NCBI GenBank assembly: GCA_026874595.1
Contig: CM049309.1
Span: 68,678,926-68,742,925, forward strand
Length of the DNA stretch: 64,000 bases
Direction of reading: 5' to 3'
Source of the DNA: Sipunculus nudus
Taxonomy: Eukaryota; Annelida; Sipuncula; Golfingiida; Sipunculidae
A program made the translations under genes and the position numbers. Every line of letters starts with the position of its first letter. Within the stretch, counting starts at the first letter, position 1. The notes under the pieces are model-generated. The model worked only from the letters and a program-made list of their open reading frames with translations, did not search any database and was not told the DNA's origin. This document shows positions 12,901 to 25,300 of the stretch, piece after piece.

Positions 12901-14167
12901 CAATACATCAAACTTACCTTGATTCTGATGCATGGGGCTGACCAGGCTTAGGTTAGAAAGGCAAATGCCCCGAGTTAACTGTGACAAATTGCTGGCTCAG
13001 GATACTGCACTGAGTGAACTCATGACCAGCACATAGCTAGACTGAGTGAATTTTTGACCTGTACCTGGCTGCACTGAGTGAGCTCTTGACATGTTGCCTA
13101 ATCTGATACAGCTGGCAGTCTGCCAAAGCTATAAATAGATCCAGACTGACCTTTGGCCTGTTGCCAAATCTGAAATAGCAGCCACACCATTGCATTAGCT
13201 CACAGAATTGCTCCACATGCAGCCCTGAGGGGCATGACACACATGAGGTGATCACATGATACTTATGAGGTGATCACATGCTACCTATGAGGTGATTACA
13301 TGGTGCCCATGAGGTATTCACATGTCACCCATAAGGTGATCACATGCTTTGTGCTTGGCTGCACTGATTGGACTCCTAAACAATATCTGGCTGCACTGAA
13401 TGAACTCTTGATCTGTTGCCAAATCTAAAACAGCTGGCAGTTTCTCAACCTATTTAAAGATACAGACACAGTCTTGGTCTGTTGGTAAATCTGTTTACAC
13501 ATACTGAAAGACTTTGCCAAAAATCATTCAAGTAAACTTGAACAAAGGCCACCTAAGAATAATTTTTGTGCAATGTTACAGAAGTTACAATTGAAACAAT
13601 AATTTTGTAGAAGAACACTATTGCAGTCCTCAGTTTGAAATAGACATAATAATGGCCATAAGACCAACTTATGCTTTTCACGACTCAACCAAAAATTAAC
13701 AAACTCAATCTATTCTGATATGATTGGAAGATCCACGTCCTAGGATAATTCTTTTGAAAAATTGAACGATTCAACTTGACAGTTTCATCAAAAACATTTT
13801 AAGCTGAAAGAGGCTTAAATTATGAGGCTTTGCCCATAAAACACAGGTCAATGTAGCTGGCACCATGGAATCTACAACTTCAAATATGAGTCATGTGACC
13901 AATATTTGCACAATACTTGGTAATGCTAGCTTCTGTCATTTCTGAGATAACTATGTCAGTATGCATACTTGGCCAAATGACTAAGGGGCCTTTTCCATGA
14001 AAAAATCGCGCAAGTGTAAATCAGATATACCTTTTCCATGCAAGCGGAAACGCGCGCGGGTGAGTCTTCTTGTAGAGGTCAAGGACACGAATGCTCTCCG
14101 CTTGCAGACGCCCAAGCATTAATCATGGTGACAAATCATACTTTATCGTTGCTCTGCTTTTCCACTT

Positions 14168-14227
<60 letters not shown>

Positions 14228-15786
14228 TATTCTGCATGTCACTAGTAATGAAAACTATACGTTCCTGTAAATATAACGAAAGTTATAAATGCATGGATGA
14301 ATACAGTGACATGTACAAATACATGTACATGCTTGACATGTTACTGGGACACGATTGAGGATGGGGATTCCCTTGTAAGAGCACGTTATGCGGAGGGGGG
14401 ATTCCGTGTATATGGAAAAGCTAAATTCAGCGCTTTTTTTCAGCGCACTGAAACGCGCGCGTTTACGCTCGCATGGAAAAGGGGCCTATATTATAAGTTC
14501 AAATTCGTGTAACGCTGCTAAAATTCATCAAATGCAAACCATTGAATAAACTTGAGAGGGCTTGCCTCTGGGATCATTTTCGAGATAGTATGGGTTAACG
14601 TACTGACGCAACTACACCATCGCATTAGCTCACAGGTTCACGAAAAATTATTACAGATGCATATTGAATGCAAAAATATAATTCAGATACATTTCACTAA
14701 TGGCAAAATCTTGAATAAAGTTGAGTATGGATACCAGTTATTTATAATCCAAGTACAGCCATCTTTATATACCCACAGAGAGCTATGTTAGGTAACCGTC
14801 TGAACAGGCCACAGGCTCAGGGAGAATGGCCCAAGACGTAGTTTGCTTAGGGCCTTGGGTACATAGGATGCCCGGCCGGTGAGCTATAATTCAAACGAAA
14901 CGTAACAACAAAGGCTGCGTGCACACCTCGCTGGCTGGTTTCAGTTCTGCAGACAACCAATACATGGCTAAGCTAACACAGTCATAATGTCATTATCGAA
15001 TCGGTCGATGATGCGAGAATGCAGAGGGAGCAATTAAAATTCGACCATAAACTGTCATCAAGTGGCGCTTGAAGCGCAGCTATGGGCGGAACCAGGATGC
15101 CTGTCGAGTGTTTGTTAATTGGCTTCTGGTTGGCTGCTTGTCTCATCATACGCACGTTTTTTTTTCAGCGGACAAAGAACCGCCATCTGGTGTCTAAATG
15201 TATCATAAACGGTCAATGCAGGCAGTGTGAAAATCAGTTGCTTCTTTAGAAGCGCAAGATTTCCGCTGCCTTAGGAGCGTAAGGAAACCGGGGAACACCA
15301 CCGACCTTGGACGGGAAACTACAACCCACTCTCATGGCCACATCGGGGATCGAACCCGGGTCACTAGCGGAGAAAGCCGAGCTGTTCACCCCTCGACTGT
15401 CAAGGCCCCATATATATGAAATGACTTGTATCATGAAATATATAATAATATATATAAAAAATATATAAAATATATAAAAATACATTATTACATTATAATT
15501 AATCTAATAGTCTTCCTTGCTAGGAAAACGATACCGCTTTGGGAGACGGAAAATGCTATACAGACCTTTGTAGGTATAGCAGTAAGTTGAACCAGGCCAA
15601 GAACACGGCAATAGCTCCACATTGCCACTGGAAATGTGTGGAAACATCCATCACGAATGGACTGATGAAGATGGCGCTGGTGGTGTACAGGATCCATTCC
15701 AGAATGTTGTTTGGATCCCTCAGGTACTTCACGCGCTGTGGGACGACAGAATATAGGGAACAAATTCTCCCTATATCTTAGTTACA

Positions 15787-15850
<64 letters not shown>

Positions 15851-16309
15851 CATTTATATATGTCAGTCCGATACTAGACCAAGAATGCATGGCCTCAGTG
15901 TTTTTTGTATAATGCAGCGGCCTAGCATGGTCAACTCCGATACTAGAATGCTATATCGTTGAAAACCAGGCATTGGAACACTGCGTTGCCACTTTCGAAC
16001 GAAAAACTCCAAATTTACCAGGAATTTAATCAGACATTAAATGAAATGACTTAAGAGAAGGGGAGGCATAAGTATATCAGTCACCACAGTTACGAGAACT
16101 TATTATACTACTTATGACTATTACCAAAGAAATTATTTCTTGTTATAAACAGTCTATTGTGTACAATAAGAAACAATAACACGTGTAACATACCTGTTGG
16201 ACCATCTGAAGTAGTTCCTTCAGGATATTTAAGAAGCAGAACGCCATGATTATGATCACGAGAATTTTATGCCATGACTTCAACTACAAAATATAAATAA
16301 ACACATATA

Positions 16310-16348
<39 letters not shown>

Positions 16349-19300
16349 AGTGTGTATTCCCTGCAAGTAATTTTGCTATTAGAAGGTTAAGTTATAATTT
16401 TAATAAATTGGCGAAAGGATTACAGTTGGGAACTCACCATGTGGAATTTGCCATCTGTGTAGATTGTCTTGTTCACGTGGATGTAGTCATCGTGATGGGT
16501 GGCCGGAAATGTCGTCACAAAGGTCGTCAGTGAGATCAAAAAGGTCAAGTAGATGACAATGTTAAACATGTAGAACCAGAAGCCGTACGCCTTCCTGTTG
16601 AAATAATGTTTAAAATGTTATAAACATCAATCATAATAATCATTCATTATTGTTATACATTAACTAGCAATATGGTAAGATTTTAGCATAGAAATTATAA
16701 ATGTATTAAAGGGACCTTATCACGTACAAAGCATGCTGAATTAACACGAAAATAGCGTCTTCTCTTTGAAATAATCTAGTACCTGCCAAAATAATATATT
16801 TGTACCATGGGTTTTTACTCCTGTACACGAATGTTAAAAAAAGGAAGACAGGGCTTGATCATTGGTGCTTACATACACAAAGATCGAATGCCACGTGCGT
16901 TTTCCTGTTTTTTTTTCAGGCTTTAAACCGATGTTTGTCAAGTGTGAACGCTCAAGTTTGGACTACTCCCTTTTTTGGGGTCTGTCGCGCATGCGCAAAA
17001 TCGGTCCTCCGGTCACGCGGCATTTTTAAGGTAGAAAGATACATATGGACCGTGTTTACTCACACACAGAGCCACAACAAGGTATTAAGCAGCTGAAGGG
17101 GAGGTACTGGGACCGTGTGCTGGGATGGTTTTGCTTGAAAATGTTTGTACATAACAAAACTGAACTAAAAGTTTGAAGGAATGTTGCTCCTGATTATGTC
17201 CTTTATGGTCGAAAGGAGAAACGGTATGTGTAATACTGACCAAATGCGTACTACTATTGTGTAGTCGTATCCTTTAGGTTCTAGCTTTTTACCCGAGATG
17301 TAAGCAATAACACAACAGCAGAACTTTTGTTGAACATACAAACGTTATAACATGCTGGAGTAATTTCAAGATTATACATATTAATATTCACACTATGTCA
17401 CTTACATGTGTCATTAAGATACAGTCTGGGCCAAATGTCACAATAGTCTTCGGAAAAGTTCCGAAGCAACTAGCGCCAGGTAAAATATGATAATTCAGAA
17501 TAAAAGTGTTCATCATTACGGTTTTCCTTATAAATTGAATAGAATTTATAACACGCATTTTTTGGTATAACACAGTTGTATATTAATGGTAACTGTGCCG
17601 TTAACACGTCTAATTTTCTAGCCTTTATGGTAGTGCGCAGCGCTCTCCAGCTTTAGAGGTAGAGAACGCGGTGGTCGTTCTGGCGTGGTTGCATCAGGCA
17701 GGTCGTCGCCCGTGTGCGCAGTTTGGGTGTAGCCTGGACTCCGCCACAGCGTGAGTGTTTATATCTTGTATGCGTAGTTTTGTGTATTTTTGTGTCTTTA
17801 ACTGAATGGTGCTTGTGTTTTCTGTGAGATGGTCCCTTAAGAACGCATTCGGTCTTGTGTGGATGCTGGCTATGAGTATCACGTGAAGTTAACACCCAGT
17901 TCACAATTCGTGGCTCGAAGTTTCCTCTTTATACCAAAACATAGTTGCGCTCCGGTACCCTTCATATATAAACGCCGTACACTTTATTATATTAGCGATC
18001 CATGGAGTATTCCTTTGATATATTACTTCTATTGTACTATAGTCATTATGTCTTGTTATAACTCAGTGAGAGACATACAGGTTTACAGCGAATATATGTG
18101 ACATATCTGTCTCTTAACTTATTAAGGTTTTCATAGTAACTATATCCAGAGCACAGTATTTATCTTCGGTTTTAAAATTTAACATGCTGGAACTATACGT
18201 ATCATGTAGTGTATATGATAATTGTCATATCTAGTAAGTCTGTTTCTCAGTAGTGAGCATTTCTTTATTTCTTTTTTGTAGTTTTTTACCTCCACACACA
18301 GACACGATTCAGCATGACGACATTGTGTTCCAATCACATCACATCCCACCTGTACATGCAACTTGTCACAGATGAGATCAGAACTTGGTTCTGTCCGGTG
18401 TATATGGGAGCAATAAAGTGTTAAGGTTAACTGACTGTATTCTCGTTGTTCAATGAAGAAGGCAGTACAGTAAAAAAGCTGTTAGCGCTACTTAACGGCA
18501 CCGGACATTGTCATTTCTCAAGTGCACACTGCCAACGAGTAGCGTGGAGTCCAGGGACATTTTGCTAACTGCAACAATACAAACATGTCCGACATCGGCC
18601 AACCAGTAGACTCACAATCGGACAGGCCTGTCAGGCGTCGAACACTTACCCCGAAGGCCTCAGAAAAGTTTCAAGCAGAAAGACAGTCATTTGTGGACAA
18701 AATAGATAATTCATGGAGAGCTGTTGAGCAGGAACTAACAGCTTTGAGTGTTGCCCCTGGTGACATTGAAGTTATAGAGACACTTCTTGCAACGCTGCGA
18801 CAGAATTACGCTGCTTTTCAGAAAACTGCAAGGGAATTTAATTCCTTCTTGATAAAAACTGGCACTGATGAAAGTGAGACCATACGTACAACACATGATG
18901 AACTTTGCCTCATGTACCACGGTCAAGTGCAAAGTGCAACTAGAGAGGCTGAAACTCGTATCGCAGCATTAACAGAAATTCAATCGGTATCAAGTCGCTC
19001 AAAAAAGTCCTCTAAATCAAAGAAGTCGAGTAGTTCACGAGTGTCAAGCGCATACCTTGCACAAAAAAAAAGGCACAGGCGCAATCAGCCAGAGTCCGTG
19101 CAAAGTTTGCTGCTAAAGAAACGGAATTAGAAATGCAAAAAGCACAACTGGAAGCAAGAATAAAGCTTATTCAACAGGAGAAAGAAGCTGCCGCTGCTGA
19201 AGCAGAACTGGACGGCTTAGAATCGAACTGTGGCACAACTCTCAGTGATAATGCAGACACACCTGCTGCGGTAATTGATGTCCCAGTTTCTGATCCCATT

Positions 19301-22300
19301 GAACGTACTCAAGACTACGTTGAGAATCATCCGGCACCAAGTGTCAGACCTGTTAGCCCCGCTCATAGTAGTGACCCGGCAGTTACTGACTTTACTAGAT
19401 TCATGCTTCTAAAGGAGCTCGTCACGTCTAGACTTTCTAAGTTTGACGAATATCCCGGACATTACAAGGCATGGAAAGGTACTTTCATGGACGTGGTAAA
19501 TTCATTGGATGTGTCGGCAAGTGAGCAAATAGATTTGTTAATAAAATGGCTCGGGCCAGAATCGTCAAAATATGCTCGGAGTTTGAAATCTGTCTGTATA
19601 AATGATGCCGTCAGCGGTCTGCAAAACATCTGGCACCGGCTGGACAAAAGGTATGGATCTCGTATGGATCTCCTGAGATCATTGAACATCTGTTATTAAA
19701 TAAAATCGAACATTTTCCTGAACTGACTAATAAGGACCATCAGAAACTGTGGGAGTTGGCTGATCTGCTTACTGAAATAGAGGCAGCCAAAAGAAACCCA
19801 GAACTCAAAGGACTCTGTGTTTATGATACGGCCAATGGTATGAGGCCTGTGATTGAAAAACTGCCATACACTATCCAAGAGAAATGGATAAGCCTCGCCT
19901 CAAGGCATAAGAAACAGTATAATGTAACGTTTCCACCTTTTGGTGTTTTTGCAGACTTCATTCGTGACATTGCTGACACTAGAAATGACCCATCGTTTAT
20001 GTTTCTCTCTAACGGGAGTGGAGCTCACAAAGACAAACGGTCTGCTCTAAGCAGTAATATGAGGAAGACTCAACATGTTGTTTGTGTAAACAAAACAGAG
20101 CTACCTGATTCAGCGATTCCTCGGTGCCCTCTACATAAAACCGGTCATCGGTTAAATGATTGCAAAGGTTTCCGTAGCAAACCTCTAAACGAACGCAAAC
20201 AATTCCTGAAGGAAAAGGGTTTGTGCTTTCGCTGCTGCGACACTACAGAACATATGTCACGAGAATGTAAAGTAAAAATTAAATGCTCAATATGTAACAG
20301 CGACACTCATCCTTCAGCATTACACATTGAGAGCAAACCGACTCTGCAGTCGCATGGCGGGGAGCCTGATCATGGTGATAGTCGACAGAAAGCTTCCACA
20401 GATCCACCCACATCGGTTACGTCAAACTGCCTTGAGATCTGTTCAGAATGGCCTTATGGAAGGTCCTGCGCTAAGATTGTCCAGGTGAATGTATATGCTA
20501 AAGGTAATTCAGATAAAACAGTGCCAATGTATGCTATATTGGATGATCAGAGTAACCGATCACTCGCCTCTGCTGAATTCTTCGATCTCTTCGATGTTCA
20601 GTCCGAAAATGTGCCTTACAGTCTCCATACCTGTGGGGGCTCAGTTGATGCTATGGGTAGGAGAGCCAGCGGCTATATTGTAGAATCTGCAGATGGAGCA
20701 ACATCCATTGAAATGCCTTCTATTATAGAATGTGATAGAATCCCTAACAATAGGAATGAAATTCCTACGCCTGAGGCAGCCAGGTGCCACACACACTTGA
20801 AACCTATTGCAGACTTTATCCCAGAAAGAAATGATGACGCTGAGATCTTGCTACTCATAGGCAGGGATGTGCCAGAAGCACATCATGTTCACGAACAGTG
20901 CTTAGGTCCAGGGAATGCACCTTTTGCACAGAAACTGTCATTAGGGTGGGCTTTGATTGGTGAGATGTGTCTTGGCAAGATTCATAACACCGATTCGGTT
21001 AATGTATACAGAACCAATATTACTGGCAGTAATCGCCCGTCGCTATTTCCACCATGCCCAAGTCTTTTCAACGTCAAGGAAAAGTCAGCAATGAGTGACA
21101 ATTGGTGTGAACCCTCGGATAACCTTGGTGATACAGTAATCGCCCGTCGCTATTTCCACCATGCCCAAGTCTTTTCAACGTCAAGGAAAAGTCAGCAATG
21201 AGTGACAATTGGTGTGAACCCTCGGATAACCTTGGTGATACAGTGTTTAAGCGTACCAAAGATGATGAAGCCATTGGTATGTCAGTTGAAGACAAATTAT
21301 TTCTTGAAATGATGGACAAAGAGTTCACCAGAAGCCCTTCAGGCAGTTGGGTAGCACCATTACCATTTCGCAGTGGTAGATGTCAGCTTCCTAATAACAA
21401 AGCACAGGCAGCAAACCGTGCCAAAACACTGGATCGAAGTTTGAAAAGAGATCCTACAAAGAGAGAACATTTTACTTCCTTCATGCAAACAGTCATTTGC
21501 AGTGGCCATGCAGAATTGGCTCCTTCTATAAACAGCGGAGAGTGTTGGTACTTGCCTATCTTTGGGGTGTATCATCCCAGGAAACCTGATCATATCAGGG
21601 CAGTATTTGACTCATCAGCGAAACATGAAGGTATTTCCTTGAACGACGTTTTGCTATCGGGACCTGACTTGACTAATAACTTACTGGGAATAATGCTGAG
21701 GTTCAGGAAGGAAAAGTTTGCTGTAACAGCCGACATACAGCAAATGTTTTACGGATTTATGGTCAAAGAAGACCACAAGGATTTTCTAAGATTCATGTGG
21801 TACAGGGACAATGACCCAAGCAAAGAACTCACAGAGTACAGGATGTGTGTACACGTTTTTGGCAACAGACCATCGCCTGCTGTTGCAACATATGGTCTGA
21901 GACGTATCGCAGAGAACAGCATAGAGGCTTTTGGTTCTGATGTGCGTGATTTTGTGAATCGTAACTTTTACGTTGACGACGGTCTTATCTCTTTGCCTAC
22001 AGAAGAGCAAGCAGTGGATTTAATGAGAAGGACACAAGAAGCTCTAAAGCATGAAGGAAATCTTAGGTTACACAAAATAGCTTCGAACAGTGAGGCTGTA
22101 ATGAAATCTTTCTCTACAGATGATCTAGCTAAAAACCTAAAGGACTTTGATCTAAAGAGAGGTGATTTGCCTCTACAACGCAGTCTGGGATTAATCTGGG
22201 ACTTGAGCTCAGACATGTTCAAATATCAAGTCGAATCTGAACAAAAACCTTACACACGCCGTGGGGTTCTCTCCACAGTGAACAGTTTGTTTGACCCTAT

Positions 22301-25300
22301 CGGTTTCCTAGCCCCCATCACCGTTCAGGGCAAATTAATACTGCGGGAGCTGATGGCAGATGTGTCAGATTGGGACCAACCATTACCGCTCCAGTATCAA
22401 TCGGTTTGGCAGAACTGGAGAGACTCACTGGATTCTCTCAAAACTGTAGAAATCCCACGTATGTACATTCCGGAAAGCATCAGTTCGTCAGCTAAAAGAG
22501 AACTGCACATCTTCTCGGATGCCTCCGAGAAGGCAATTGCAGCAGTGGCCTACCTGAGAACAACTACAGTTGATGATAGAGTTCATGTTGGCTTTGTCAT
22601 GGGAAAGTCAAAGGTTGCTCCTAAACATGGACATACAATCCCGAGATTAGAGTTATGTGCTGCAGTACTTGCGGTTGTGATCTCTGAAACCATAAGTGCT
22701 AACATGGACATAGACATCGATCTTTTTCGGTTTTACACCGACAGCAAAGTAGTACTTGGATATATACATAACCAAAAGAGAAGGTTCTACACCTACGTGA
22801 CTAACAGAATCGACAGGATTCGAAGATCTACAGAACCCAGACAATGGTCGTATGTACACACCGATAGCAATCCTGCTGACTGTGCTACAAGGTCAGCTCC
22901 AGTCTCGGAGTTGATAAAAAGTAGATGGCTTCGTGGTCCAAGATTCCTTCTATCAGATAAAATCGAGGCCAGCGACGAGTTCTTCTCCTTAGAGGACCCC
23001 GATAAGGATAATGAAATCAGACCCTGTGTGAATGTCTTCAAGACGTATGTCAAGAAGGGACTAGGCTCCCATCGCTTTGGGAGGTTTTCAACCTGGAAAG
23101 CCTTAGTGGAAACTTTCGCCCGCTTGATACACATTGCTTCGTCCTATCACGAAACAAATCACAGTAAAGGGTGGCACATGTGCCAGGACTTCAAAACTGT
23201 GAAGAACTTCACCAGTGCTGAACGGTTCATTATAAGAGTGGTACAACACGAATTGATGATTCCGAGCTGAAATGCCTGTCTGAGGATAAACAACTGTCTA
23301 AACGCAGTAAAATCTTGTCTTTGAAACCAGTCATTGATGAGAACAACATGCTTCGAGTGGGTGGCCGACTCAACAGGGCCGAAGTGAACACATTTGAAAG
23401 GAATCCTCTTATCATTCCTGCTGCTCATCATGTTGCTACGCTGTTGGTCCGTCATTACCATGAACGGATAAAGCACCAGGGAAGACACTTCACTGAAGGA
23501 GCCATTCGGGCAGCAGGACTTTGGATTGTGGGTGGCAAACGTCTGATCTCGTCAGTGCTCAGCAAGTGCGTCAAGTGTCGTAAACTTCGCCGAAAGCCCG
23601 AATCACAACTCATGAGTGATCTTCCTGCTGATCGTCTCATACCTGGTCCTCCTTTCACTAATGTAGGTGTTGACACCTTTGGCCCTTGGTCTATAGTAGC
23701 ACGGCGCACCAGAGGTGGGGTCGCTCACAGCAAACGCTGGGCCGTTATATTCACTTGCCTCACGATCAGAGCGGTGCACATCGAAGTTGTTGAGGATTTA
23801 AGTTCGGTAGCGTTCATAAATGCCTTACGCAGGTTCATTGCCATACGAGGCAACGTAAAGCAACTGCGATCTGACCGCGGGACTAATTTTGTCGGTTCCA
23901 CTGACGATCTCAAGATCAACGCCATCAATGTAGAGGATGGACCTATGCAAAACTTTCTGTATGACAGCGGCGTTGTGTGGGTTTTCAATCCACCCCACTC
24001 CTCTCATATGGGAGGGACTTGGGAGAGGATGATTGGTGTAACTCGTCGCATTCTAGATTCCATACTAAGTGACATGAATTCAAAGAATCTTACGCATGAT
24101 GTACTAAGTACGCTGATGCATGAAATATCTGCTATTATTAATGCCAGACCCATCACTCAGTCCTCAAATGTTGCTAACTCAGAAATGTGATGAAGCCGCT
24201 GTATCCCTTGAAAATTTCGATATGAAGGACATATACAGATCCCAGTGGAAATTGGTTCAGATGTTAGCGGACCGATTTTGGAAACGTTTGAGAAATGAGT
24301 ATCTCCACACTTTGCAAACCAGACGCAAGTGGCAAACGACCCAAAGAGACGTGAAGGAAGGTGATGTTGTCCTACTCAGAGACAAGAACATTCCTAGAAA
24401 CGACTGGTCAGTGGGGTTAGTTGAGAACGCGATTCCTAGCAAGGACAGCCGAGTGCGCAAGGCAGAAATCCGTGTAGTTAAGGATGGCAAAACTACGGTC
24501 TACACGAGACCGATAAATGACTTAGTTGTTTTGCTCGAACATTGTGATGTTTAGTACTTTGACATTCTTTCATTATTATATTGTTAAATGTTAGTAATTT
24601 ATTATTGATATGTTGTGATATCATTGATATCAGACGGGGAGTGTGCCGTTAACACGTCTAATTTTCTAGCCTTTATGGTAGTGCGCAGCGCTCTCCAGCT
24701 TTAGAGGTAGAGAACGCGGTGGTCGTTCTGGCGTGGTTGCATCAGGCAGGTCGTCGCCCGTGTGCGCAGTTTGGGTGTAGCCTGGACTCCGCCACAGCGT
24801 GAGTGTTTATATCTTGTATGCGTAGTTTTGTGTATTTTTGTGTCTTTAACTGAATGGTGCTTGTGTTTTCTGTGAGATGGTCCCTTAAGAACGCATTCGG
24901 TCTTGTGTGGATGCTGGCTATGAGTATCACGTTAGGTTAACACCCAGTTCACAATTCGTGGCTCGAAGTTTCCTCTTTATACCAAAACATAGTTGCGCTC
25001 CGGTACCCTTCATATATAAACGCCGTACACTTTATTATATTAGCGATCCATGGAGTATTCCTTTGATATATTACTTCTATTGTACTATAGTCATTATGTC
25101 TTGTTATAACTCAGTGAGAGACATACAGGTTTACAGCGAATATATGTGACATATCTGTCTCTTAACTTATTAAGGTTTTCATAGTAACTATATCCAGAGC
25201 ACAGTATTTATCTTCGGTTTTAATATTTAACATGCTGGAACTATACGTATCATGTAGTGTATATGATAATTGTCATATCTAGTAAGTTTGTTTCTCAGTA

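Noticed and set aside
17653-18101. ORFs of 60-83 codons inside both LTRs
   Set aside because: The same ORFs recur in the 3' LTR on both strands with no protein character, and LTRs of this family are non-coding.
18470-18500. Primer binding site of the BEL element
   Set aside because: The bases after the 5' LTR (GTAAAAAAGCTG...) did not match a tRNA 3' end that I could name with confidence.
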